DNA of 27,773 nucleotides from Dunaliella salina (Eukaryota; Chlorophyta; Chlorophyceae; Chlamydomonadales; Dunaliellaceae), in assembly GCA_002284615.2 (NCBI GenBank), contig MU070178.1:1-27773 (forward strand), written 5' to 3'. The notes below the pieces were generated by a model. The model was given only the letters and a program-made list of their open reading frames with translations, was not told the DNA's origin and did not search any database. Below, in pieces: positions 9,521 to 18,268 of this stretch. The translations under genes and the position numbers were made by a program. The stretch's first letter is position 1; the number at the start of each line of letters is the position of its first letter.

Positions 9521-10030
9521 TGGCAGTGAGGGCCATGCAGGTGCATGTGGTCAGGAAAAGCTGATCATGAAATCTACCTGTTTAAAGGAGTATGTGCAGC
9601 ACAGGAGAGAGCAACAGTAATAAAGCTGGTATAAACATCAAGATATGGAAATCGATGATAGCAATGAGGGTGCAAGGGAGTAGGCCTGAGAAAAACTGCA
9701 GGGTTTCGGGTTTAGTGTTTGAGTTAGTGTTAGGGTTAGGCCTCTGGGACATGGCAGTGAGGGTCATGCAGGTGGACTTGGACAGAAAAAGAAACTGTCA
9801 CAAAACCTATCTGCTTGAATCTTATTGGGGGTCAGCAAGAAGAAGTCCTTGGAGAGAGCAACGGTAAGATACTGGCGGTGAGGGTCATGCAGGTGGATCT
9901 GGCCAGGAGAACACTGCATTGCAAATTTTACCTGTTTAAGTGAGTCTGGGCAGCGCAGTAGACACAAGAAGGTGCAACGGTAAGAAAGCCGGTACAAACA
10001 ACAAGATGTGGAAATGGATGATAGCGCTTG
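9521..10030 (+). repeat. Three divergent copies of a repeat of about 110-180 bp
   Basis: TGGCAGTGAGGGCCATGCAG at 9521, TGGCAGTGAGGGTCATGCAG at 9752 and TGGCGGTGAGGGTCATGCAG at 9873 start three units. Copies 1 and 3 also share ACCTGTTTAA, a GCAGC[AG]CAG block, and GGTA[TC]AAACA followed by AAGAT[AG]TGGAAAT[CG]GATGATAGC. Copy 2 is shorter. Confidence 0.75.
9707..9742 (+). repeat. Degenerate telomere-like G-strand patch
   Basis: GGGTTTCGGGTTTAGTGTTT followed by GAGTTAGTGTTAGGGTTAGG contains near-TTTAGGG and TTAGGG units. It is opposite in strand sense to the patch at 9040. Confidence 0.45.
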
Positions 10031-10117
10031 ACGTCTTTCCAACTGACACATTCCCTTTCCTTTTTATGCCCAGTCCCAAGAGGCAAAAAAAAAATTCAAT
10101 CACAGCATGTCTGAATT

Positions 10118-10770
10118 TTGGGAGGGAACCCCCCCGGCCAACCCACCCACCCCAAAACCCCCCATGCAGTACTCTTACCCGGACAAAAAGGGTACCGATC
10201 TGCTCCTTCTTAAATCCCCCATCCATCTGCATACTCACCGTACTGGAAAAGTGAGTTGAGAGTTATGGGACAAAAACTGAGCAGCGGACGCCCATGCATA
10301 CCTGCCCTTCCAGGCACCCACAACTAGCTTGCAAGTCCACTAACTGCCTTCCTGACTTTACCATGCATAATCACATCATACATTGTCACCATGCCCACAC
10401 CCTTGTGCGCATGGCACTGACTCCCAGCCATGCACACAGACCCCCCTTTTACTCAATTTACCCAAAAAGGGGGCCAGTCGAGAGCTCTTGAGCTCAGGAT
10501 TCCAATGATATATTTCAAATTTTGTAAACTTCCAGTAAAATTCTGGAGGGGGGGTCCCATAAAGTTCAGACCCCCCTCGACCACCCACCCCTACCAACCT
10601 TCTCCGATTGAACTCATATGTATACTAATTGATAGCTCTTGAGCTCAGGATACATAGTTTTTAATTGAATTGACACATGCCGCCAAAAAGTTATGCTTCC
10701 TGTAGCTTCCTGCCAGTCCTGTGAAATAAAAAAGCTGCACTGGCTGTATCAGTAAGCCAAAACAGAAGGT
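10118..10770 (+). repeat. Dispersed repeat, copy 2
   Basis: Second copy of the block described at 6300-7035, same orientation, with substitutions and small indels throughout. It ends near TGTATCAGTAAGCC, matching TGTATCTGACCAACC of copy 1. Left boundary shared with copy 1 lies around the CCAACCCACCCACC tract. Confidence 0.8.
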
Positions 10771-10779
10771 GCCAACTGG

Positions 10780-11441
10780 GTGGGACTGGGCAGTGGACAA
10801 AGAGAAAAACCTACTCAAGATGGTTGAAGCTCAGAATTGGGGGCCCACTGCCCCTTACCTGGCATCTACATGCATGCACGTGTTTCTTTTTGAATCAGCA
10901 ACATACAGATGTCAGTAACTTAAACAAGAGAGAATTGTCAAGCCGACCTTTTTTGCTGGGGCAGCACCTTCTCTGCTGCCTTTACAACCTGTTGCGTGGC
11001 CTCTATGCATTGTGGCCGCCTGCGCGTGCACGAAGCTCAATTCTTGAATCTAGTGTATCATAAGAGGCAGCTTGTGGGACAGACATTCGCGCACCATGGC
11101 GTTTTTCTGGAGGTTTAAGCAGAAATAAAGGGAAAAGGAAAAAGGGCAGAGCTGCTTACCTGTCACAAACTTCCACAGCTCTCAGAGCATCAGCTGCCAT
11201 GGCTGCTTGGCAACGCTGCGTGAGCGACCAGGCAAGTTCAGTTTGAAGGTATAAGGCAAGGCCTCAAAAAGAATTGTATTTCTGTGAATTTGCAGTCAGG
11301 CTCGGATGTGACCCTCGCATCGTTGAACTGATTACCTTGGATGGTTGCCTGAAATTATCAGGTGGGAGACACGCTGCCAGCTCATGGCATGCCTGCACTC
11401 GAAATTGCCTGTGCACATTAAAAGGCAGGTGTGTGTGTGTG
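10780..11441. other. No supported gene; ends in (GT)n at the gap
   Basis: Short frames without motifs. The last bases before the gap are GGTGTGTGTGTGTG. Confidence 0.5.
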
Positions 11442-12076
11442 NNNNNNNNNNNNNNNNNNNNNNNNNNNNNNNNNNNNNNNNNNNNNNNNNNNNNNNNNNN
11501 NNNNNNNNNNNNNNNNNNNNNNNNNNNNNNNNNNNNNNNNNNNNNNNNNNNNNNNNNNNNNNNNNNNNNNNNNNNNNNNNNNNNNNNNNNNNNNNNNNNN
11601 NNNNNNNNNNNNNNNNNNNNNNNNNNNNNNNNNNNNNNNNNNNNNNNNNNNNNNNNNNNNNNNNNNNNNNNNNNNNNNNNNNNNNNNNNNNNNNNNNNNN
11701 NNNNNNNNNNNNNNNNNNNNNNNNNNNNNNNNNNNNNNNNNNNNNNNNNNNNNNNNNNNNNNNNNNNNNNNNNNNNNNNNNNNNNNNNNNNNNNNNNNNN
11801 NNNNNNNNNNNNNNNNNNNNNNNNNNNNNNNNNNNNNNNNNNNNNNNNNNNNNNNNNNNNNNNNNNNNNNNNNNNNNNNNNNNNNNNNNNNNNNNNNNNN
11901 NNNNNNNNNNNNNNNNNNNNNNNNNNNNNNNNNNNNNNNNNNNNNNNNNNNNNNNNNNNNNNNNNNNNNNNNNNNNNNNNNNNNNNNNNNNNNNNNNNNN
12001 NNNNNNNNNNNNNNNNNNNNNNNNNNNNNNNNNNNNNNNNNNNNNNNNNNNNNNNNNNNNNNNNNNNNNNNNNNNN
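11442..12076. other. Assembly gap, 635 N
   Basis: Unsequenced. Left flank is a (GT)n run and right flank is alternating GCGCGCACGCGCACAC, so the gap probably spans an alternating purine-pyrimidine simple repeat. The N count may be an estimate. Confidence 0.98.
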
Positions 12077-12212
12077 TGAGTGCGCGCACGCGCACACGCT
12101 CGCAGCAAGACTGCCAGGGCGCTCAAGGTTCTGCTTCACACAAAATCTTGCATACATACAGATATGCAGGGAAGTACCAGCACTGACACAGAGCAGCACA
12201 GCATGAACACCA

Positions 12213-12363
12213 CACACCTTAACGCAAGTGCTTGTCTGAGCTCAAGCTTCAAGTACCTCTTGTAAACTTCATCTAAAACAAGCTCATTTTCATCACTGTC
12301 GTGGTCACTACTGCTTTCACTACTGCCTGGGACAGACCCAACCTCATGGGGCATCTTCCCAAA
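12213..12363 (-). CDS. Possible host-gene exon (acidic protein), low confidence
   Basis: On the minus strand, a candidate acceptor GGGGTGCAG (about 12371-12363) precedes an open frame encoding KMPHEVGS, a Ser/Asp/Glu stretch (SSESSSDHDSDENE) and the helix-like block VLDEVYKRYLKLELRQALAL. It ends at a candidate donor AAG/GTGTGTGG near 12213. The acidic linker plus amphipathic helix looks like real protein, but I recognise no family and find no convincing neighbouring exon. It could equally be an unrelated open stretch. Confidence 0.22.
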
Positions 12364-12402
12364 ACTGCACCCCATACTGTGATTCCTTTTTTGTTCGATT
12401 CC

Positions 12403-12456
12403 GTAATTTTAACTCTTTCAGATGAACCAGTAGTTTTAACTCTTTCAGATGAACCT
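12403..12456 (+). repeat. Two-copy 27-bp tandem repeat
   Basis: GTAATTTTAACTCTTTCAGA at 12403 and GTAGTTTTAACTCTTTCAGA at 12430, each followed by TGAACC[AT]. The period is a multiple of three and stays open on both strands. Confidence 0.9.
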
Positions 12457-12739
12457 ATAAGAACATATAAGAACAAGCGGTACAGGATATTCTCAGAGAC
12501 CCTTCAGCTCTGGACGCAAGCCATGGGCATAGCGATTGCAGACAGTGGATACAGGAGAAAATCAGAGGCAAGGATGAAGCAATTGCGAATTTTCAGAACA
12601 CAGTTCACCACAGCGTCTGACCCTTGCTTGATCTCTCCTCGGATGAGAGTCACATTTGCCCCATGGCTTGGATTGTCAGTTAGGTTTTTTAGTGACAAGT
12701 GCGACCACATGCCCTGTCTGTGTGTAAGCTGCATTTATT

Positions 12740-12821
12740 GCGGTTACAATGTCCGGTTGGGGAGTATCTTCACCGTTTTCCGCTGTTTGTCCCATACTTC
12801 CCAATTGGACATTGTAACTGC
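12740..12821. repeat. Inverted repeat, 22-bp arms
   Basis: GCGGTTACAATGTCCGGTTG (from 12740) is mirrored by CAATTGGACATTGTAACTGC (ending 12821), with about three mismatches and a loop of about 38 bp. It lies directly upstream of the RT fragment. Confidence 0.6.
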
Positions 12822-12990
12822 GCTCATCATATTCTTCGAGCAGGCTCACGACACCATTCCAAGGCAGGCCTTATGGCAGCACCTTCAGAACAATCGCATG
12901 GCTGCTCCTTTTCTGGCTGCCATCCAAGATACTTTCCACAGCCAGGTTCTAGAGCCAGGTGCTTCTAGTAACCCTCCAGATCCACATTAG
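12820..12990 (+). pseudogene. RT fragment fused to a family A C-terminal tail
   Basis: The frame reads FFEQAHDTIPRQALWQHLQ followed by PFLAAIQDTF. This matches the LINE RT block where a (D/E)xxxA(Y/H)DxVxRxxLW helix precedes the loop before the palm YxDD. About 40 residues are present and nothing after them belongs to RT. Instead the frame runs directly into ASSNPPDPH and a stop, which are the last codons of family A (NPPDPH-stop at 18.27 kb and 27.15 kb). So two retroelement pieces are joined in frame, probably by nested insertion or deletion. The open frame upstream (from 12301) carries no RT motif and I do not annotate it. Confidence 0.6.
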
Positions 12991-13056
12991 CATTCTCTTT
13001 TTTCATACCTTGTGGCACAGTATGCAAAGTGTGCGGCTGGGCCTTGGAGTATCACA

Positions 13057-13278
13057 GTATCCATAGTATGCATAGTATGCATAGTATGCAAGGAATGCAG
13101 AGTGTGCATAGTATGCAAGGAATGCAAATTATGCAAAGTTTGCAAAGTATATGGAGTATGCAAAGTATCTGGAGTATGCATAGTATTCAAAGTATGCATA
13201 GTATGCATAGTATGCATAGTTTGTATAGTATGCACAGTTTGCATAGTATGCATAGTATGCGAAGTATGCATAGTATGA
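13057..13278 (+). repeat. 9-bp minisatellite, CATAGTATG
   Basis: About 24 imperfect units of CATAGTATG, with variants such as CAAGGAATG, CAAAGTTTG, CAAAGTATC and TGGAGTATG. Because the period is a multiple of three and has few stops, frames on both strands stay open (SMH, CIV, MHT and YAY tripeptide repeats). Confidence 0.95.
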
Positions 13279-13454
13279 TCCTTTGCTACACTCCTCATTT
13301 ACTTCGATACTATACAAGCAATCACTTTAAAAATACTTTGAGTTGCTATAGTACGGAAAATAGGGAAACACTATGGATACTATAGGGAAACTAAAGGGAT
13401 AGTGACTGTAGCTGTGGCAAGTCTGCCGACTAGGCTAAGGAAACTGCTCTCCCA

Positions 13455-13562
13455 CTAGCAGAGGCCACACAAGGGACAACGACACTGGACTACGGGCTAG
13501 GAAGCAAGCCTGTTTTACATGTGCCCAAGGACATGGCGATGTCCCTAGAGGGCCTCTGCTAG
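13455..13562. repeat. 12-bp perfect inverted repeat in the LINE downstream region
   Basis: CTAGCAGAGGCC (13455-13466) and GGCCTCTGCTAG (13551-13562) are exact inverted copies. They lie about 250 bp past the LINE stop codon in minus sense, so they may be part of its 3' UTR. Confidence 0.6.
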
Positions 13563-13804
13563 AGGAAGAGAAAGCTCCTAAACAAAGAGAAAGAGCGGCA
13601 GGCGCAAGCCCAAGGGGAGAGAGAGAAGGAGGGGCGCACACTAGACACCCACACACCTACACACCAAGGCAGGAAAGAGCAGAGACACAGACCACTGCCC
13701 TAGGACGCCAGACTCAAGACCAAGTTCGAGTTCTGGTCAGAAGCAATGAAAGGATGGTGCTGGCAGAGAGCGTTGGCCAAGGGGGGGCTGTTCCCCTTGG
13801 CAAG

Positions 13805-16043
13805 CTATAAAATCTTTAAAACCCTCAAACAAGAAGACTTGAGCTTGCTCCTTAAGGTCCTGTGAGAGGTCATACCGAGCTTCAGCACCGAGTTCAAAGT
13901 GCACAGACACACCACCCACCACACACGCTCGTTCGTGTAAGGGCTAGGAGGCACAAGCAACCACACATGCTTGGGGAACACAGGAGTGCCAGGAGGCAGG
14001 TTCTTAACCAGGACATCCACTACTGCTTGAGCACGGGGACATGTCCAAAAGACATGCTCCCGCTGCTGAAGGGCATGCACTTCACAGCTGGCTGCATCTG
14101 CAGCCCGCCACCCACAAGCACACGCCGAACCTCTGGCCCAGGCAATACCATGGCCCCCTGCACCTGGGACCCCATGCAAGAGCAACCGCCACCAGATCTC
14201 CTTCCACTTATTACCCCAACAGAGCCTCCACACCTCATTGATCCTCCTGGGGAGGTCCTGGATGAGGTGGTTGGCTTGGGGAGACGGGTAGGGCGCAGGA
14301 AGGGAGGCTGAAGCAAGAGAGACTGCAGAGCAAGCGTATTGGAGCCAGGCTGCGCAGCCTGGCTGCTCGCTCCGAGGAGAGCTGGAGAGCCGTAACTCGC
14401 CAAACTGTGAAGCCTTTTGAAGAGATGCTGAGGTGGCCTTGCGTAGTGTGCCATTGGAGAGGCCCCTGGCCGCGCTTGTGCCCCTCCAGCACTCCCTGCT
14501 GCTGTTCATGCAGAGCGTGGTAACGCTCCTCCTCTTGCTGCTCTTGCCGGGCCTCGTGTTGGGGCCATCGAAGTGGCCATTGAAGTGGCCCATGCTGCAC
14601 CTGCTCATGCCCGGGGGGGGGGGGGGGCCTGAGGGGATAAGCCACCCAAGCTGTGTCAGCAAGGATGGAGAGAGGCGGTGACCTCCGTGTGCGCACACAC
14701 ATGCGAGCAGACCTGTCTGGCTAGATCCGGCACCAAAGGATGGCTCGAATAGCTTGGATCTGCTCCTGTGACTGCTGCGCATGCCCAAGCAGCGAGAGGT
14801 GTTGGAAGTGTGGAGGGTGTGGAGGGGAGAAGGGGCAGTGGGGAGCAAAAGGGCGGAGGCTAAGCAAGACCAAACGCATCCGCTCTAGGGGGCCTGGGAG
14901 TGGATGGGGTCTGGGGCTGGAGGGAAGGAGTTGGAGCGCAGGGTGGATGGAGCTATAAGCATGAAGGATGGCAGCTGCTGCTATTGCCCAAGGGGGGGTG
15001 AGGGGGTTTATACGGGTGAGATGCATCCATATGGAGTGTCAGCCGCTGGGCCCACACAGCGTGCCTGGCTGACACATGTTGAGCCCAGAGGATGAGCCCC
15101 ATGCCCCCCTCCCGAGGAGAGCCCACGAGGAGGCTGGAAAAAATGCCCACCACCCGCCCTCGCCTCCTGCCATCAACAGTCCCAGTGATGAGGGCTTGGA
15201 GGGAACGGGAAATATGGGAGGGAATCTCCCCAAACTCTGCAAAAAAGAAAAGCTTGCTCAGAGCATAGCCCGACACCCCAAAGGCCCGGCCAAAGGCGGA
15301 GAGGGAGAGACGGGCTAACTTGTCGCATTTGGTTGCCAAGGTGGTGAGCAGGGACCCCACAAGGGGGAGTGGGAATGGGAGAGCTGCCGCTGGGAGGCTG
15401 CATGGTGGGCGGGGAGATGGGCTGCGTGTTTACTGAGGACCCTCACTTCTTGAGCGTGGGATTGTTGGAGGGTAAGCTCTTCAGCTCGGAGCCGGAGGCT
15501 AAGATCCGTCTCCACATCTTCCTCCCTCTCTATCTGGCGCTGATGCTCGTGCTCATTGAGGAGGTGGGGCCTTGTGGCCCGCAAAAGTTCCCTTTGCGCC
15601 TCCCAAGCCAAGTCATGGCGGGCCTCTAGAGCCTGCAAGGCCCCCATGTGAGTGGCTCTCAGCTGCTCCCGCTCATCTCTATGCTCCTCGAGGAGCTCGT
15701 CTAGTGCCTGCATGAGGGGGTGAGGCTCCTGCTGGAGTCTATGCTGTTAACCTCGCTCCCACCGCAGCGGTCTGCATGGCCTCATTAACAAAGGTTATGC
15801 CCAAGGTGGTGGCATGGGACCAGATGGGCATGCCGCTTAGGGAATCTGGGAGGGTGGAGGGAGGGGTGCCCAAGGGAAGGAGGCAGGATTTATTGAGGTT
15901 AAGATGCTGGCCAGTGGCTTGGGCGAAGGTCACTATGGCTCTTTTGAGGGCCTCAACATGACTCGTTGTGCAGGCTTTCAATAAGACCACACAGTCATCT
16001 GCATATTGCGTGGCACACATCCTGCGCCCCCAATCTGTAAAGT
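13805..16043 (-). pseudogene. Degraded LINE reverse transcriptase (palm to C-terminal zinc domain)
   Basis: Reading the minus strand: palm block with ATQYADDCVVLL (YADD at about 16005-15994), then FAQATGQHLNLNKSCLLPLG and LGITF; next a highly charged coiled-coil-like segment of about 130 residues (15735-15315); then the thumb with CDKLARLSLSAFGRAFG, a GSPREGGMGL block and QHVSARHAVWAQRL; then KEIWWRLLLHGVPGAGGHG, CACGW and HVFWTCPRAQAVV, the zinc-binding tail, and VWWVVCLCTL before the stop at 13805. At least three frame changes and a TAG near 15740 break it. A run of 15 G (14613-14627) is one frameshift site. Endonuclease and RT fingers are missing upstream because the 5' side abuts a family A fragment at 16043. 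Confidence 0.8.
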
Positions 16044-16510
16044 GAGTGATGAAGGGGTTTGTGTCTGGGCATAATCTTAATTCAACAAAATGTATGTCCC
16101 TGTCTTGAGGAGGGACCTTGGAAGGATCAAGGTGAGTTTGTCTGCCTGGAAGAGGGCGCACAAAGATAGCATCGGGGCGGGTTTGGTGCCGGGCAGAGGA
16201 GCCAGTACCATTGGGGAAAACCCAGTCTGGAATAGCTCTTGATATGTTTTCAGGGACCTGTAAGCCTTGATCCAGGATTCTTTTGTTACGGCAGCCATCC
16301 GTGCCAATAATGGATGAGCCATACTAGCCTTTACTGAGGGCTTTCACACAAAAACTTAGGGCTGCATTGCGTCTGTTGGCGTGCATCCCGCTCATTGTTG
16401 AGTTTGTACACCTGAGGAGTACGTGGTCAATGTGGTCCATATCATCACATAGTGAGCATCTTCCATTACTGGAAGAGTTGAATTTGAAGGCATGACTCTA
16501 ATTGTACAGC
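16044..16510 (-). pseudogene. Family A fragment: zinc knuckle plus PD...E-L nuclease-like block
   Basis: Closely similar to the C-terminal part of the A copies at 18.4-19.1 kb and 26.3-26.9 kb. It begins near the TLYNQ/HAFKFN block and keeps the C-x2-C-x7-H-x4-C knuckle (CSLCDDMDHIDH), TNSTMSGMHANRRNAALSF, GLQVPENISRAIPDWVFP, R-P-D-A-I and IHFVELRL. The Lys of E-L-K is Arg here. One in-frame stop lies after KALSKG. Homology stops exactly after NPFIT at 16044 and the frame continues into the LINE palm. Confidence 0.75.
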
Positions 16511-16854
16511 ATCATCTTTTTTGGTTTCGACGTGTGAAACTTCCTAAGTTGTTGTCTCACATCCTCCTACGAGCAGCTATTGGGAGCAGCAATGATGTTT
16601 CAGGTCAAAAATGCCTGATGTCCTCCCACCACGTTGATATGCATCATGTTCAGAGTCCAAGGGTTTACAAGGGGGACTCTGGCTGATTGGTTGCTGCAGA
16701 CACATGCTCTACCAGCGTTATAAAAAACTGAAACCATGTTGAACCAAAACGTGTTTGTGCAGTTTGACCATGTGTGTGAAACAACAATCGAAGGGGGCAG
16801 AATCTGGACTAATGCCGGACACAATCGTTCAGAGCCCAGAAAGGAGCATGAAAA
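16511..16854. other. No supported gene
   Basis: Unique sequence beyond the family A homology. The minus 165-codon frame across 16600-17097 overlaps tandem and tail repeats and has no domain. Confidence 0.4.
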
Positions 16855-16912
16855 AAAATAATACAAAAGCAAATGATGTGGACAAAATAATACAAAAGCA
16901 AATGATGTAGAT
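16855..16912 (+). repeat. Two-copy 29-bp tandem repeat
   Basis: AAAATAATACAAAAGCAAAT at 16855 and at 16884, each followed by GATGT[GA]GA. Confidence 0.9.
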
Positions 16913-16917
16913 GGTGA

Positions 16918-17050
16918 CACACTTCCCACATGAATAAAGGAAAAGAGGAAAATCAGGGTCGAAGCACACAATGGCAGAAATGAAAACTGCATAAGCAGTG
17001 AAAACACTCCCAACAAAGGATACCGAGGGCTAAATGTGTCGACACTAGGG
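16918..17050 (-). repeat. Two degenerate copies of the family B 3' tail
   Basis: CACTTCCCACATGAATAAAG, then GAAAAGAGG and GTCGAAGCAC (16918-16968), and AAAACACTCCCAACAAAGGA followed by CGAGGGCT (about 17000-17035) both align with the family B tail at 19830-19890. No coding sequence is attached, so these are solo tails or end-fragments. Confidence 0.5.
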
Positions 17051-17059
17051 TCTAAGAGC

Positions 17060-17430
17060 TGAGATCCCCGGTGCAGTTCCTGGCAATCCATATACACATA
17101 TTTTTTTGGTTAGCCAAGGAAGAAAAAAGAGTGCATGCTGCGGGTGCATAAACAGGTCCTCCACCTGCCCCCAAGCTCACCTATCTCCCCAATCTTCAAG
17201 ATGCTAAAGAAGAATGTAAGAGTCGACGCTAAACACAGCCAGCGTGCATTAAGGAAAGACCCAACAGTCAGCGCTGGCACAAACAGTGAGCCCCATCAAC
17301 GGAAGCAAGCTGTGAGCACCCAAGCTAATGTGGATCCGGCAGGGGGTGCCGACCATCCATCCAGCTGCGCGACTCACTATCCTGTGCGCAGCCCAAAGCC
17401 CCCCTCCCCCCAACCCTCCACTGCTTGAGC
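17060..17430. other. No supported gene
   Basis: A 97-codon plus frame (17135-17428) is basic, then Pro/Ser-rich, with no recognised domain. Confidence 0.35.
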
Positions 17431-17439
17431 TGCTAAATT

Positions 17440-17815
17440 GGATGGCAGTTTTGGTGTTGTGAATTTTGTTAAGGACTTTACAGCATGATGGTGGAGTTCT
17501 TTTGCAGTTTTATGGGCTTTGTCTTTGGTTAGGCCAACTTTGGAGAGGGGATCAATAGTATAGGGATGGTGTGTAATGTGACTCTGTTATTGCGGTGTCT
17601 GCCCCGGGGAGTTTTAGTGCGGAGGCTCTCCATGGTGTGTTCGTGTTGATTTTGTGCAGGGAGGAGAGTTTGTTAAGGCTTAGTATCAGAGTTCACTTTG
17701 AGTTCAATCAGGTGGATCTCCTTGTCTTTGGGATTTACATCTTGCGGATGATGTGTGGAGTCTCTGCCTTCAAGGGGTAGGACTAAAATGCCATTAAGGC
17801 GACTGAGTTGTGTGT
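17440..17815 (-). pseudogene. Family C fragment: diverged nuclease-like C-terminus
   Basis: Minus-strand frames give LNGILVLPLEG, KDKEIHLIELKVNSDTKP, a stop, then NNRVTLHTI and, after a frameshift, TIDPLSKVGLTKDKAHKTAK and ELHHHAVK. The order and motifs match family B (IHLTEVKYCEDTRP, VTLHTILLGVGG, LEPLKELGL, ARKLHAHSV) and family A. The R-P-D-A-[IL] of A and B is replaced by R-L-N-G-I, so the first acidic residue of the putative nuclease site is lost. It is closer to B than to A in the C-terminal helix. Confidence 0.65.
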
Positions 17816-17821
17816 TTGGTA

Positions 17822-18121
17822 AGAAAGAAAAGTCTACGCAAGCCAAAGGCCGCTTGCATTCAGGGAAGGTCCTCTAACTGGAAAGCTAGAGGCCTCACCA
17901 GAAGGCCCTCAGAAAACAACACTAGACACAGCTAGCCTTGGAGAGAGCCAGCAACAGATTTAAAGGGGATTTGGAGGGTTGCTCGCCATGCCTCTGGACG
18001 CCCGGACTCTCCTTCTCCCATCCTCCGCCACTGCCTGCCCAGCAATCCCCTGAAAACAAAGTGCGTGTCTTGTGTTACTGATAGTGCTTAATCTTTGAAT
18101 GGCATGGCCCCTAAGTTTGGA
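17822..18121 (-). mobile_element. Solo family A tail (last codons plus 3' UTR)
   Basis: Begins (minus sense) with the SKLRGHAIQRLSTI codons and runs through NPPNPL-stop at 17960, the GAGGCCTCTAG block, the 3' hairpin at 17859-17836 and a CTTTTCTTTC tail. It starts immediately after the pyrimidine tail of the left A copy, giving two A tails in tandem about 310 bp apart. It is either a severely 5'-truncated insertion into the older tail or a local tandem duplication. Confidence 0.7.
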
Positions 18122-18268
18122 TGAAAAGAAAAAATAAAAAGAAAAGTCTACGCAAGCCAAAGGCCGCGTGCATTAAGGGAGGAACCCCTAACAAAAGTTA
18201 GAGGCCTCACCAGGGGGCCCTCTACCTAAACTAGACAAAACGAGCCTAGGAGAAAGCAGGAGACAAAA
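18122..18268 (-). other. 3' UTR, hairpin and pyrimidine tail of the left family A copy
   Basis: After the stop at 18271-18269 come about 95 nt, a terminal hairpin (18173-18150 in minus sense) with outer stem ATGCA/TGCGT and inner GCC/GGC, the sequence TAGACTTTTC, then a tail of CTTTT/TTTTTA units. The final 40 nt are strongly conserved with 27264-27303 (plus copy). Confidence 0.75.

Noticed and set aside
11264..12217. Open frames of 225-317 codons on both strands
   Set aside because: Most residues are X from the 635-N gap; an artefact of unsequenced bases.
12987..13385. Cys-, His- or Tyr-rich repeat proteins on both strands
   Set aside because: By-products of the 9-bp minisatellite.
13700..13740. 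TTCGAGTTC resembling a tRNA T-arm
   Set aside because: No matching acceptor stem, anticodon arm or D-arm around it.
13862..14311. 149-codon plus frame and other plus frames across 13.8-15.6 kb
   Set aside because: The minus strand carries the LINE RT thumb and zinc-domain motifs; these are shadows.
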